The translations under genes and the position numbers were made by a program. The notes under the pieces were generated by a model. The model was not told where the DNA came from and did not search any database. It was given only the letters and a program-made list of their open reading frames with translations. From Dugong dugon (taxonomy: Eukaryota > Chordata > Mammalia > Sirenia > Dugongidae): a stretch of DNA of 64,000 nt. The stretch covers positions 60,422,734 to 60,486,733 of the forward strand of contig CM057462.1 of the NCBI GenBank assembly GCA_030035585.1. The letters are read 5' to 3'. Positions 11,000 through 22,119 of this stretch are shown here, in pieces (the first letter of the stretch is position 1; every line of letters begins with the position of its first letter).

Positions 11000-12740
11000 G
11001 GCTTCTTTTTTTGTCTTAAACATAGGAAGTATCTTTTATTATATATATTACGTATTACAACTATATCTGTCTTGCTCTATAAGTTTAATTTGTTTATATT
11101 AACTTAATATCCCTAGCACTAGTGTGAGCCCTTTCCAGGTTTCTGACCCATGATCCTCATCAAGTTTTCTTAGAAAAAGAGTTTTTCTTTTCCAAACAGA
11201 GGAGTATATTGAAAGAACAAAAAAACGCCTAGTTCAGCAGGTCAAGAGCAAAATTCCCACTATGTTGGCAGAGATCACTAAAGATCTTTGTGGCTCCCCT
11301 AGTCTAACCTTCTAATGTTTCCTCCTGCTAGCTGCTTTCAAAGTTAGAGGGGGAACACTCAGCAGAACTTGTTGGCAGTAGCTTCCCTCAGCCATGGCTT
11401 CTGGAGTAGACTTTTGGTGACCATTCTCATAGTAATGATTCTCGCTGCTCGATGTTCTCAGTAGCACCTGGTGAAAGGAAAATTCCATAGCTGCTCCTGT
11501 CAGTGATAGCAGCTGCTCTCAAACTTCCACAGCTTCTGCTGGAGCAGCAAACTACTGAGGTATCTCTAATAGCTGTTTCTGTTGTCAGTTGGAGAAATAA
11601 TCCTTATTCCCTACTATTTCCTGTGTCTTTTGCCTCTCTGAAAGGGTCAGCCCAGAAAAGTTCTAAGGGTTGGCTATGCTATATCTTCTGGAGGACAAGT
11701 TTGAGAAACTTTAAAAATAACCCTTACAACATGCAGATGGTCTCACACTCTCCAGCTATCCCCTTAAACTCTTTTTACTCAAAATGCGCTCTATTTTTGC
11801 TAAGGGGCCACCTGAGCTTCTTAGGGGAATCTTCTACCTCAGATTAGATCATAGATACAGGACATGAAACCCTCAGGGGAGCAATTCCTGGAGACTTTCT
11901 CTAACATCTCTCCCCAAAACCAACAACTCCAAACTCACTGGTGAAAAGAAGCTTCGGTCTTCTTCACAGGGTTCTAGACATACACACCTGCACACACCTG
12001 CATGTTCTGGAGCCTAGCCCATTGCTGTTTAAGTGGCTCCTACAGAACCGAATTCAGTTAACACTAGGCAGGGAGGGTCTTTTGAAGGAGTCTTGGTAGC
12101 TCCATGATGAAGCCCAAGGACCTGGACACAGAGCCCCCCTCTTCTGGACTGGCTTCTGGGGTTCCAGGTCCACATGCATTACTACCTCCATACACACCTA
12201 AACTGTAAAGTTCCTTAGTGTACCTGAAGACAGAGGCCTGTCTGGCTCACGGACAAGTGGAATATTTTACTGACCTTATCACACTGCTCAGTGTCCAAGG
12301 AAGTGGTGATGGGATGTCTCAAGCCCAGCTCACAAGAACAAGCATTTGTAACAGTTGTACAGATAAAGCCCCTCTCCACATTGCAGTTAGAGTGACTGCT
12401 TAGCTCAAAAAGATCCCTGTCTCTGAGACGGGAGAGTCCCCTCCTTCTCAAGCCCTTTGAGCCTCCCCAGAGCAAGTCTCAGGCCTGGGAGAAGCCCAGC
12501 TGTCCTGTGTGTGGGTGGCATGGTTTGGGCAAGGCTGGGCCAGCACTCACCATCTTTGGAGGATCTGGCTTTCCTGAATCATCTACTGCCCTGTAGTCCC
12601 CTGGACACTAGGGCTCTGAAGGATGGTTATGTGAGGAACAGGCTAGCCAGAAATATTTCATTCCCTTTCCTAGATGGAAAGATCTCCATGAAGTTTCTGG
12701 AGGAAGGACTTTGTGGACTAGACAGTACTTGTGGAACATC
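11000..12740. other. Intergenic, nothing recognised
   Basis: About 1.7 kb without a repeat I can name. The 114-residue frame at 11503-11847 and the frames near 12.2-12.7 kb have no family features, no splice context that makes sense, and ordinary noncoding composition. Confidence 0.4.
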
Positions 12741-13480
12741 AGACCCTGGGGAAAGATAAGGCCAGAAAGGATGTAGGAACCAGCTCAGAGAGGGCCTTGC
12801 AAGCTAAGGTAAGCAACTTGAGACACTGAACAGCCTTGCAGAAGTCTTAAACTGGAGAGTGGTATGGCCATATTTGTCTTTTAAAAGCGCACTCTAGTGC
12901 AGTGGGGTGAATGGATGGGAGGGGCCCAGACTGGGAGCCATTTCAGTTTTCTAGATGAGATGTGACAGTGGCCTGAACCAAGGCAATGGAAGTCAGAATG
13001 GAGAGGAGGACACAGAGCAGTGTTTAGGGGGTGGAATGGACAGGGCTTGGTGATTGGTGGGCCTGAAGACTGAATGAAGTAGGAGGGCCGGCAGCTCGGT
13101 CCCCAGATGACTGTGGATGGAGGAGAAGCAGGTTTGTGGGTCAGGAAACACCTGAACTCATCTTGCTAAGTTTCCAGCTGGGAAGATTGAGGTGTTTGTG
13201 GGTCATCCTAGAGGAGCTGTCCTGGGCACTTGGACATGCAGGCGGGCTGGGTGGGGAGGTAGAGGTGGAGACAGAAGTCTGAGCTCCTAAGGATAGGTGG
13301 GAACTGAAGGCATGGAGTGGACCAGATCTCCAGGAGGCATGTGGCGAGAACTCCCAGGAGAGCCTAGAGGAGCATCAAGGTGTGGGGAGAGGTTTCTCAC
13401 CCTGAGGACAGTCTAAATACTGAATACTGGAAGCTGGTACTCAGGATGCAGCTGATAGAAGAGTCCAAGAGCAGGAGGAA
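12740..13480 (+). repeat. Ancient interspersed repeat, family not named
   Basis: GGCCTTGCAAGCTAAGGTAA, ACTGGAGAGTGGTATGGCCA, AGATTGAGGTGTTTGTGGGT. Shares order and wording with 37.1-37.97 kb, so the two are copies of one old dispersed element. I cannot assign the family with confidence. Confidence 0.5.
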
Positions 13481-13549
13481 CAACCCCAGTCTCCTCTAGC
13501 CCGCTAACTCGCACCCACCCATATGCGCGCACACACACAAATCCAATTC

Positions 13550-14280
13550 TACTCCCGTGTTCTACCTAGCACTCACATCACCCCCTACACCCTCACACTC
13601 CTACACTCACAGCGGAGGGCGCACCCCGCAGCCCTCTCCCGCTCTTTCCTCCATAGCCCCACCCCTCCCTGAACCCTAGGGTTAATCCTCCCCCTCCCCC
13701 AGATTAGGGGCGCTGCCCCCGCTTTGTGTGCCCAAGTGCCCGAGGCGAAAGCCCCGGGACCGTGCGTGGCCTTCCAGGCAGCTGACGTGGGGAAGCGGAG
13801 GGGGCGCGGGGGAGGAGACACAAGAGGAGGGAGGGGGTCCCGGCTGCAGCTGTCCCGCGAGGGGCCTGGACAAAGGGCCTGCTGGCAGGCCGGCCCGAGC
13901 CGTTTTCATGCTTGTTGGGATTAGGCGCAGAAAACGTCGCTGGGCACCGCGCAGATCAACAGTCCGGAGCCGGCACGCGTGGGGCGGGCTCGGCCCCGCC
14001 CGCCCCCTGCTTTGTGCGGTGCCTGCAGCCTTCGCGGCTGGCGGTGGCGCCGGGGCCAAAGAGGCTGCCCCTTTGTCTGAGCATTTGGGGGCAAGCCCCG
14101 CCCAAGGACCGCTGAACACCAGCTGAGGCCGAACTCCAGCCCTCGCCCTCTTCCCCAGCTCCAAGGGCTGGGGCTTCTCCCTCCTGCCCCCGCATAGTGC
14201 AAGGTCACGGCCCCCTCACAGCCCAGCCCCCCGGACTGCCGCCATCCCACGCCTCCAGACTTCTTGTCATTCGTGGTGGG
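13550..14280. promoter_or_regulatory. CpG island without a recognised gene
   Basis: About 700 bp of GC-rich, CpG-dense sequence (for example CCGGAGCCGGCACGCGTGGG, GGTGGCGCCGGGGCC) flanked by ordinary AT-richer DNA. ORFs up to 160 residues on both strands are open only because stop codons are rare at this GC content; they are Ala/Gly/Pro/Arg-rich and unlike any family I know. It is 7 kb downstream of C1orf216, so it may be the promoter of an unannotated transcript or a CpG-rich enhancer. Confidence 0.6.
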
Positions 14281-14559
14281 GAGGAAAGCGTCCTCAGAGT
14301 TCCCCTCAGCTCTGGCATCTAAGGCTTCATTCAGTTAGATGAACCCCCTTTCTCCCACGCCATCCCTCCTCCCTCCCCCGCCAACCTCCACACCTTGCCT
14401 GCCAGTCCCTCAACCACCAGAATCCATTTAAACTCATGGGTCTGGGATTCAAGGCCCTTTAGTAATGTTTTTTAATATACAGCACAACTGCCCAGTAATA
14501 TCTCATACCTTTGATGGCCTCCCTGTCCTCTCCTAGTCACATATTATGGATTGCTTCCA

Positions 14560-14720
14560 GGCTCAGGTCTAAGCCCTTTACCTGTGTTAACTCATTTAAC
14601 ACTCACAATTACCCTACAAGAGAAGTACTATTATTGTCCCCATTTTAGTTGAGAAAAGTGAGGCACAACTAGTAAGTAAAAGCTCCAAGACTTTCTGGGT
14701 CCAGTCTGCGCTAGATATCA
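14560..14720 (-). repeat. MIR-family SINE
   Basis: AACTCATTTAACACTCACAA, CCCCATTTTAGTTGAGAAAA, CTGGGTCCAGTCTGCG. Confidence 0.65.
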
Positions 14721-15097
14721 CTATCCTTCATTGCCTCAACTTGTTTCTCTAGGTTCCTCTTCTCCAGAAAGCCTTCCTTGACCTGGCCCTCACAGATCTC
14801 GTTCAGGTCACCTGTTCATGCTGTAACTAGGAGGCACTGACACTGGGTTTTGGGTGAGGCTTATGGAAACAGAGGCTGGTAGACAAGTCACAGGAGCCAC
14901 CAAGGGGCTTTCAGTCTCCTTAGAGATAGCTAGCCACTATACAGAGCACTGATATGCCAAGCCTGGGCTGAGGAGCCTACCTTCCACATTCTGAAGCCCC
15001 TTTATCCCCCTAACTCTTGACTCTCTTCCTCAGTTTCCAGCTCACTTCCTGCCTCACTGCACCCAAGGCTTTAACCCCATCCTCTCTGACCATACTT

Positions 15098-15277
15098 GAT
15101 AAAACCATTTGCATTAAGTCACTTCCTACTCATGGTGACCTCATATGTGTCAAAGTAGAACTGCTTCAGAAACAGATCACCTGGACTTTTTTCCGAGGTG
15201 CCTTTGGGTAGACTGAAATCTCCAACCTTTCGGTTAGCAGTCGAGAGCATTAACTGTTTGCATCACCCAGGGATTCC
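15098..15277 (-). repeat. AfroSINE, CCCTGGGTGGTGCAA subfamily, diverged
   Basis: ACTCATGGTGACCTCATATG to GCATCACCCAGGGATTCC. Confidence 0.82.
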
Positions 15278-16299
15278 ACCCATACTTGATAGGGCTGACC
15301 TTTTTGGGGTCCCTGGAGAAAAAGTTCTCAAGGACCTAGCCCCTCTTTCTTTCCCTAGCCCCAGTTTACAAGAAGCCAGGCCTGCACTGGGAAACCAGCC
15401 AATCCCTTCCATGCTTCAGTCCTGTTGGTCTCTGGCCCCAATCTTATCCCTCACTCCTCCTATTGAGCAAGATTCCTCATGCCTCGGCTGAAATGTAGGT
15501 TAGGCTTCTTTTCTCCTAGTCAAGGGATTTCATTCTGGCAGGAGATGAGGAGTGACTGACCAAACCCCTCCCTAGTGCATGAGCCCTCGTGACTGCTCTC
15601 ACTGACTCTGGGACTAAGTAAGCCCCACCCTAATGACTTTAAAACCATCGTTTGAGCATTAGACTTTTGGATGCAAGTCTCATCTACCTGAGCAGGCAGC
15701 CAAGGGCTGCTCAAGGACACCCTCACGCATGCACGCAGCACAGGGCCTGGTGCAGAGGAGGAGCTCAATCTTTTTAACGCATAGAGCATCTTTAGGTCCA
15801 TTTCCTCATTGAAATCCTTACAATTACCACAGGTGAAGAAATAGAGGCTGTCTAGACAGTCTCTGGGCTAGGTCTGCCCCACACAGGAAGTACAGCAGCA
15901 GCCTCGCACTTCCCATGCTCAGACCTGGTGGCCAGTGTACCTGGTGGGGGAACCAAAATCTTTGGCTGGGTTGGCTCATCTATTGGGCTCCTGCCTCAGT
16001 TTCCTTGCCCTAAACTCTGCCATCCCAGCTATGGCTCTGACTCCTTGCTCTTGCCAGGTTCCTCCCCAAATCCACCACCACCCCAGGGCCTGTCCCTCAA
16101 CCCACAATGACTCGTTTCTTTGGTCTGGTTTTCATAGCTTAGAGAATTATTTATGGAAAGAAATATTAGACAGCTTTATTTTTAAAAAATTTGCTTATGT
16201 TTTTCCAATTTTAGGTTCAGATTCCTTAAGGAAAATTTTTTTGTGTTTTTCTGTGAGAAAGTTAACTGTACTGCAAAAGCACTATTCATAATAACTCTC

Positions 16300-16530
16300 A
16301 TTAATGTAGTTTACAATGTGTCAGGTGCAGTTCCAAGTACTTTATACATGTATACATTCATTTAATCCTTGCAACAACCCTGTGAGTTAGTTACTACTAT
16401 TGCCCCATTTTAAGATGAGGAAACTGAGGCACAGAAAAGTTAATTGACTTGCTAAAGGTCACAGACAGAAAGCAAAGGGACTAAGATCCAGATCCAGGGG
16501 GTCTGATGTCAGAGTCTGTACTCATAACCA
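16300..16530 (-). repeat. MIR-family SINE
   Basis: CATTCATTTAATCCTTGCAA, TTTAAGATGAGGAAACTGAG, ATTGACTTGCTAAAGGTCAC. Confidence 0.7.
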
Positions 16531-17118
16531 CTGGTTGTGTACACAAGAGCCTTCATACGTCTGTGAAGGGAGCCCCTTCTGAAAATTCAACATCTTGTGC
16601 TTTGAGGTCTTGACTTTGTTTCATTGTTAGAAGTCTCCATGGATAAAATTATTCAAATTTAGCTATAGCCCTTTGCTAGAACAACATGTCTTAGTAAGTG
16701 GAATTTTGTTAAAATTAGTTCAGTTTTGTTTAAGTGTCAAATGTGGAGATGACAAGAATTGTTAACATCTTGGGTCACTGACTAAGAGGGTTTCAGTAAA
16801 AAGTATGCTTTATGAAGTTCACAATAGATATACCTTGTGGGGGAGAGGCAAAGGGGGATATTAGATTTCTCTGAAATATTTCAATCTTTTATAGTGGAAT
16901 ATATTTGTGTAATTAAAAATTAATAATGGGAAGGCAGAGAGGGTTACGAGCTGGTTGAATGGACATGGGGAATCAGGTGGAAAGGAGGAGTGTACTCTCA
17001 TAGTATGGGGAGAGCAATTAGAGTCACATAACAATGTACGTATAAATTTTTGTGTGGGAAAAAATAAAATAAATAAAATATGCATTTATTTAGTCAATCA
17101 AAATATACCTTTCATGAT

Positions 17119-17324
17119 AACCAAAAACCCACTGCCACTGAGTCAATTCCAACTCCTAGTGACCCTGTAGGACAGAGTAGAACTGCTCCATAGGGTTTCC
17201 GAGGCAGTAAATCTTTAAGGAAGTAGACTGCCACATCTTTCTCCTGCAGAGTGGCTGGTGGGTTCCAACTGTAGACTTTTCAGATAGCAGCCAAGCACTT
17301 TAAACACTGCACCACTAGGACTCC
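17119..17324 (-). repeat. AfroSINE
   Basis: ACCAAAAACCCACTGCCACT to CACCACTAGGACTCC; near full length. Confidence 0.88.
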
Positions 17325-17502
17325 TTCTGTGATAGGGAGCCTCCAAGATGGCCTCCAATGATCCCACCTCCTGGTACTTATAGCCTCATATAATATCCTC
17401 CCCTTGAGTAACTTGCTTCTAACCAATACAATGTGATAATACTGAAAGATGTCACTTCTGTGATTAGGCTGCATAAAATCGTGACTTCTATCTTGCTAGC
17501 AG

Positions 17503-17711
17503 GAGCCCTGGCAGTGCAATGGTTAAAGCACTTGACTGCTAACCAAAAGGTTGGCTATTTGAACATGCCACCCGCTCCACAGGAGAAAGATGTGGCAGTC
17601 TGCTTCCATAAAGATTTACAGCCTTGGAAGCCCTATGGGGCAGTTCTACTCTGTCCTGTAAGGTCACTATGAGTTGGAATTGATTCAATGGCAGTGGGTT
17701 TGGTTTGGTGG
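17503..17711 (+). repeat. AfroSINE with perfect target-site duplication
   Basis: GAGCCCTGGCAGTGCAATGG (A-box region) through GTTTGGTTTGG. Flanked by the 14-bp direct repeat TATCTTGCTAGCAG at 17489-17502 and 17712-17725, so relatively young. Confidence 0.93.
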
Positions 17712-17755
17712 TATCTTGCTAGCAGACTCTACTGCCTTCTTGGTTTATGTTACAG

Positions 17756-18180
17756 ATTGAATCATGTCCCCCTAAAAGATATACTGAAGTCCTAATCACT
17801 GGTTCCTGTGAACCTGACCTTGTTTGGAAATAGGGTCTTTGAAAATGTTATCAGTTAACATGAGGTCATACTGGAACAGGGTGGGTCCTAATCCAATTTG
17901 ATTGGTATCTGTAAAAGAGAATAGACGCAGAGACAGACTGAGGGAAGACAGCCATGTGAAGATGCAAAATCTTACAAGCTAAGGAACTCCAAGGAACACC
18001 TGGGGCTACCAGAAGCAGAAAGACAAGAAGGATCTTCCTCTAAAGCTGAGAAAGAGCATGGCCCTGCTGAAGCCCTGAATTTGGACTCCTAGCCTCCAGA
18101 ACTGTGAGACAATATGTTTCTATTTATATAAGCCACCCACTTTGGGGTACTTTGTTAGGGCAGCCCTAGGAAACTAATAT
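17756..18180 (+). mobile_element. MLT1-like LTR nested in an older LTR
   Basis: GATTGAATCATGTCCCCCTA through TAGCCTCCAGAACTGTGAGA, AAGCCACCCACTTTGGGGTA and GGGCAGCCCTAGGAAACTAA; a typical MLT1 solo LTR. Confidence 0.72.
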
Positions 18181-18453
18181 AGCTTGCATGCTTTGATGAG
18201 GCAAGCGGCCTCGTTGGAAAGGCCCACATGGCAAGGAACTGAGGGTGACCTCCAGCTAACAGCCCCTGAGGAACTGAAGGCTACCAACAAATGAGACCAC
18301 AGACCCTGGACTGGCCCTTTGACTGCAGCCTCATGAGAGATGGTGAAGCAGCAGACAAGCCGGCCCAGATTCCTGGCCCACAGATAATGTGTATTTTTTT
18401 TAAGCTGCTAGGTTTTAGGGTAATGCAGTTTTAGGTGTTATGCAGCAAGAACT

Positions 18454-18477
18454 AGAGAGAGAGAGAGAGAGAGAGAG

Positions 18478-18512
<35 letters not shown>
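18454..18512. repeat. Compound (AG)n(GT)n microsatellite
   Basis: Uninterrupted AG dinucleotides to 18480, switching at once to 16 GT units. Likely polymorphic. Confidence 0.97.
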
Positions 18513-18515
<3 letters not shown>

Positions 18516-18718
18516 GTGTCCCTCAAAATCCATGCCCCCTCCTCAAGCCCAAAGGTGACTCAGGACAAGGACATTCCCTGTTGGGTCAGGGACTCTTCCA
18601 AAGTGCCTACCAAGTCTTTCCATCCCTTATGGGGCTCTCAGGGCAAAGGCCAAGTCTACCCAGTCAGACAGGGAGATAAGACATAAGAGTCCAAATTCTT
18701 CCTCCCCATTGTCTCCCC

Positions 18719-18927
18719 TCAGGTCCCTAGGTGGTACAAATGGTTAATGCACTTGGCTGCTAATCGAAAGGTTGGAGGTTCAAGTCTACCCAGAGGCACC
18801 TCAGAAGAAAGGCCTGGCAATCTACTTCCAAAAACATCAGCCATTGAAAACCCTATGGAGCACAGCTCTACTCTGACACACATGAGGTCACCATTAGTCG
18901 GAGTTGACTTGATGGCAACTGGTAATG
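18719..18927 (+). repeat. AfroSINE, CCCTGGGTGGTGCAA subfamily
   Basis: GGTCCCTAGGTGGTACAAAT to GACTTGATGGCAACTGG. Confidence 0.88.
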
Positions 18928-18933
18928 TCTCCC

Positions 18934-19345
18934 TGTCTTACTTAGTTTAGTGTTACTAGAACAGAAATAACACAAATGGGTGGCTTTAACAAAGAAAAAG
19001 TTATTTTCTCACAGTATAGGAGGCCAGAAGTCTGAATCCAGGGTGCTGGCTCAAGGGGGAAGGGTTTCTCTGTCAGCTCTGAAGGAAGGTCCTTGTCTTG
19101 TTGAGCTTCTGCTTCTGGGTGATCTTCATGTGGCTTGGCATCGTTCTCCATCTCTGCTTGCTTGCTTGTCCTAATCTGCTCTTTTTAGATCTTGTAAGAG
19201 ACTGACTCAAAACACACCCTACATTAATCCTGCCTCATTAACATAACAAAGACAACCCATTCCCAAATGGGATTATGACCATGGGCATAGAAGTGAGGCT
19301 TTACAACACATATTTTTGGGGACACAATTCAATCCATAACACTCC
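18934..19345 (-). mobile_element. MaLR/ERVL-type solo LTR
   Basis: TTAGTTTAGTGTTACTAGAA, CACAAATGGGTGGCTTTAAC, ending GACACAATTCAATCCATAAC; same family as 9873-10292. Confidence 0.7.
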
Positions 19346-19459
19346 CCCAGTACCCACCCGCCAGCTCCCAGCCCAGGACTTTGCTCAAAAGGGGAGCTCA
19401 GATGGTGAGATGGAAAAGAGGCCACCAGAAAACAGGAAGAATAAGAAACACATACTAAA

Positions 19460-21162
19460 AAAATTCATTTCTCTGCCCCAGTTTATTTGTCCTGGGTTGA
19501 TCCATAGGCCAGGTTCACACTCAACATGCAAAAGCTTAAGATACAAAGTCCCCAGGGCCCATGCTTTACACTCACTCCTTATACCTTCACCCACCCATCA
19601 GAAATCCTTAGAGATAGAAAGGAGAAGTCCTCTATTTTTCAGACAAGAAACTGAGGGCCAGAGGCAATGTCAGTGACTTCCATGTCACCCACCAGTGTTT
19701 CTTCTTTAGGTGCACTTCAGATTATCCATCAGGATCTTGCATCCCCTTGGCTCCCAGAAGTAAAACAGAGAGCTTGCCTTAGTCCTTGGTTCTCCCAGGA
19801 CTCACCCGCATTTCACCTCACAGAGCCTCTGCCAGAGCCTGTCAACCTCTGTTTAAAGGACCACGCAGTGATGGAAGCATCCTAAAAGCTTCCAGAGGCT
19901 GGGCTGCCTCTGGAAAGCCGAGCTCTAGCTCCTCCTGGCCCAGACGGTCTGATTTCAGGGAAAAGGGACCAAATCAATTCGACATTCAGTGTTGCTGAAG
20001 CCAGGGAGGCACAGCGAGGCAGAGGCACAGAGAAGGAAGAGAGATGTTTTTCTCAATACCCTTGGAACACCTTGTCCATCACTTGCAAGCTTATACGCAC
20101 ACATTCGTTTTCAACAGAAGCATAAATCAAAATGGTTTTCAACAGTTCCTTTTGCAGATCTGGTTTATTTGGGAACTGATATTTTAGAATTCCCATTCTC
20201 TTATTCTTCATAGGTTCTGCCACTGGCATCTCCCCCAACTCCAATGTGCCCAAACGCAAGGTTCCAGAGGGACAATCCCCTATCTCCTTCTCTGATCCTT
20301 TCCCCCACCATGGTCTCCATCACTACCCCTAGTTTCCCTCCCTGATACCAATTCTCCACCAACTGCCCTGGAAAAATCACAGCCAAATTGCCATAGCAGG
20401 CCAAAGCAGCCACCAAATATACCATCATGGACAAGCATTAGCCTTAGCAGAGCAAGTTCTGGGATAGATGAGGGGAAGGGAGGAGAGGTGGCCTGGGAAA
20501 TCCTAGGAGAATGGATCAGCAGAACGCTTACATAGATGACAGGAGGCCAGCCTTGCTGTCTCTCCAGGGGGAAAGTGGGACTCTGTGAAGAAAAAAGGCT
20601 GGGGTGAGCCATGGGTAACACAGGGTGTGGATGGATGCCCTGCATGTGCAATTGAATATATATGTGCAAACACCTGGTCATGAGTCTGCCTGCAGATACA
20701 CATGCTCCTAATACATATTTTATCTGCACACATGCACCCCTATATGTAGGCCTGCATGCACAAGGTCTCACTCACATACACCCAACACAAGCCTGCATAC
20801 TCAAACTCACTCATATGCAGACAGACCTTTTATACACATCCTCACTCATGCATGCACACACACACACACACAAACACAAATGAATATACAAATTTACATG
20901 TATGTTCACTCTTACACATAGGTCTACATATAAATTAGCTTGTATGTGCACACATGCACATAAAGCACACTTAAGCTTACAGGTGCTTATTCATACATTC
21001 CTGCACATATCTGCATACCTGCCTACATGCTAGTACATAAATACTCACTTATGATCACCTGAAGTCATCCCCACAAATAATCATGTACTTATTTGTGCAC
21101 AACCACACACATGCTTTCAAATATACACCTGTATACTCTTGCACACCAGTTGGGGCACACCC
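19460..21162 (-). other. C1orf216: Probable C1orf216 3' UTR and downstream region
   Basis: Low-repeat sequence following the C1orf216 stop. Minus-strand AATAAA hexamers occur at 20164-20169 and 19482-19487 and are candidate polyadenylation signals. The first 500 bp (about 20640-21150) is a degenerate CA/TG-rich tract. No coding frame is credible: the ORFs here are low-complexity His/Thr translations of the CA tract. Confidence 0.5.
20640..21150. repeat. Degenerate CA/TG-rich low-complexity tract
   Basis: Irregular TACACAT/CATGCACA words with one pure (CA)n at about 20858-20871. It lies just beyond the C1orf216 stop and so probably in its 3' UTR (GU-rich in the transcript). Confidence 0.7.
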
Positions 21163-21846
21163 TTAGCCTTGGTCCTGGGATGGTGCTGCCCTCTGCTGGA
21201 GACAACGGATAAGCTCCTTTCGATTGTCTAGAATGGTATCAAAGCTCTCCTGCAGACGGGCCTGCTGGTCAACCAATTGGTGCTGCAGGCCCCGGATCCA
21301 CTGGAGCAGGGCCAGGCGACGGTACATCACCAAGTGCACATGGTGCTTCTCCTTCTCTTGTTCTTTGTAGCGCTCCTGAGTCTGCAGCTGTTGCACCGCC
21401 TGGGCCACTGAGGGCAGAAGGGGGTCTGGAGGGCCAGGCACTCCAGGGGTCCCACAGGCAGGCTCAGGGCTGCTGCTAGGACTGTCAATGCTCAGAGAGC
21501 TGCTGGCATAGCCGTTGTCCTCCAGCGGGGAGCAGGCTGTGCTGACACCACCCATCTTCTCAGGCTCAGCCCTGGGAATCTCTGCCCCTTCTGGGGGACT
21601 GCGAACCTCCCCCTCGAGGAGTCCAGAGACCTGGAAGGCCTGGTTGTCAGAGGGAAACTCAGGGGAGCTGCCCGTCAGGATGGGTTCCACTTTGCCTGGC
21701 ATCCCATGCCAATTCTCATTGGCATCCTTGGCACTTGCCATGAAGTTGGAGTTGCTGTCTGGTTGGAATTCGGGTTGACATATCCCAGGAGGTGGGCCCC
21801 CCAGGAACTGGCCCCCCTCAGTTAGCCCTGGCTGAATGGCAAACAT
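21163..21846 (-). CDS. C1orf216: UPF0500 family protein (C1orf216 orthologue)
   Basis: 227-residue protein of unknown function, start ATG at 21844-21846 and stop TAA at 21163-21165. It begins MFAIQPGLTEGGQFLGG and closely follows the human C1orf216 product (229 aa). The first 150 or so residues are Pro/Ser/Gly-rich and probably disordered (NENWHGMPGKVEP; NGYASSSLSIDSPSSSPEP). The conserved C-terminal 80 residues form a likely helical or coiled-coil segment (QERYKEQEKEKHHVHLVMYR, LALLQWIRGLQHQLVDQQAR). No signal peptide or membrane segment is seen. The whole coding region is in one exon; its acceptor CCGTTACAG (21852-21860) sits five bases before the ATG, so an in-frame extension further upstream is not used. 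The neighbour CLSPN is on the same strand, as in human. Function cannot be inferred. Confidence 0.96.
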   Translation of the reverse strand: MFAIQPGLTEGGQFLGGPPPGICQPEFQPDSNSNFMASAKDANENWHGMPGKVEPILTGSSPEFPSDNQAFQVSGLLEGEVRSPPEGAEIPRAEPEKMGGVSTACSPLEDNGYASSSLSIDSPSSSPEPACGTPGVPGPPDPLLPSVAQAVQQLQTQERYKEQEKEKHHVHLVMYRRLALLQWIRGLQHQLVDQQARLQESFDTILDNRKELIRCLQQRAAPSQDQG

Positions 21847-22119
21847 CTGGTCTGTAACGGAGAAGCAGAAGAATGAGTCACAGGAGGACAGAGTGGGGTG
21901 CCTAAAGTCATGCCAACCTAGCTGCAGGGGCAAGGCAGTAAGCATGAGCCTGGCTGCTCCTTCTCAGTCCCTTTTCCTGGATTCTGGTAACATATCCCTG
22001 TGTGGTTTTCCTCCACTCTCTCTGTTCTGTCTCCTGCATAGAGTTTTTCCTCAGCCCATCCCTTAAACGCTGGTGTCCTCAGCCCTCTGAGACAGGCAGT
22101 CTTCTATTCTCATTTTATG

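Larger units (their letters stand above)
14720..17118. other. Intergenic with scattered old repeats
   Basis: Apart from the AfroSINE at 15098-15277 and the MIR at 16300-16530, the sequence is unassigned. Frames at 15.9-16.3 kb show no recognisable domain. Confidence 0.4.
17330..18445 (+). mobile_element. Old MaLR-type LTR interrupted twice
   Basis: Outer LTR: GATGGCCTCCAATGATCCCA at the left, CTTGCTAGCAGACTCTACTG in the middle, AAGCTGCTAGGTTTTAGGGT and GTTATGCAGCAAGAACTAGA at the right. Interrupted by the AfroSINE at 17503-17711 and by a second LTR at 17756-18180. No coding capacity. Confidence 0.65.

Noticed and set aside
13682-14164. A 160-residue minus-strand ORF and a 132-residue plus-strand ORF in the CpG island
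   Set aside because: Overlapping frames on both strands in GC-rich DNA; composition-driven Ala/Gly/Pro/Arg peptides with no family resemblance.
20662-20938. His/Thr-rich ORFs near the C1orf216 stop
   Set aside because: Translations of the CA-repeat tract.
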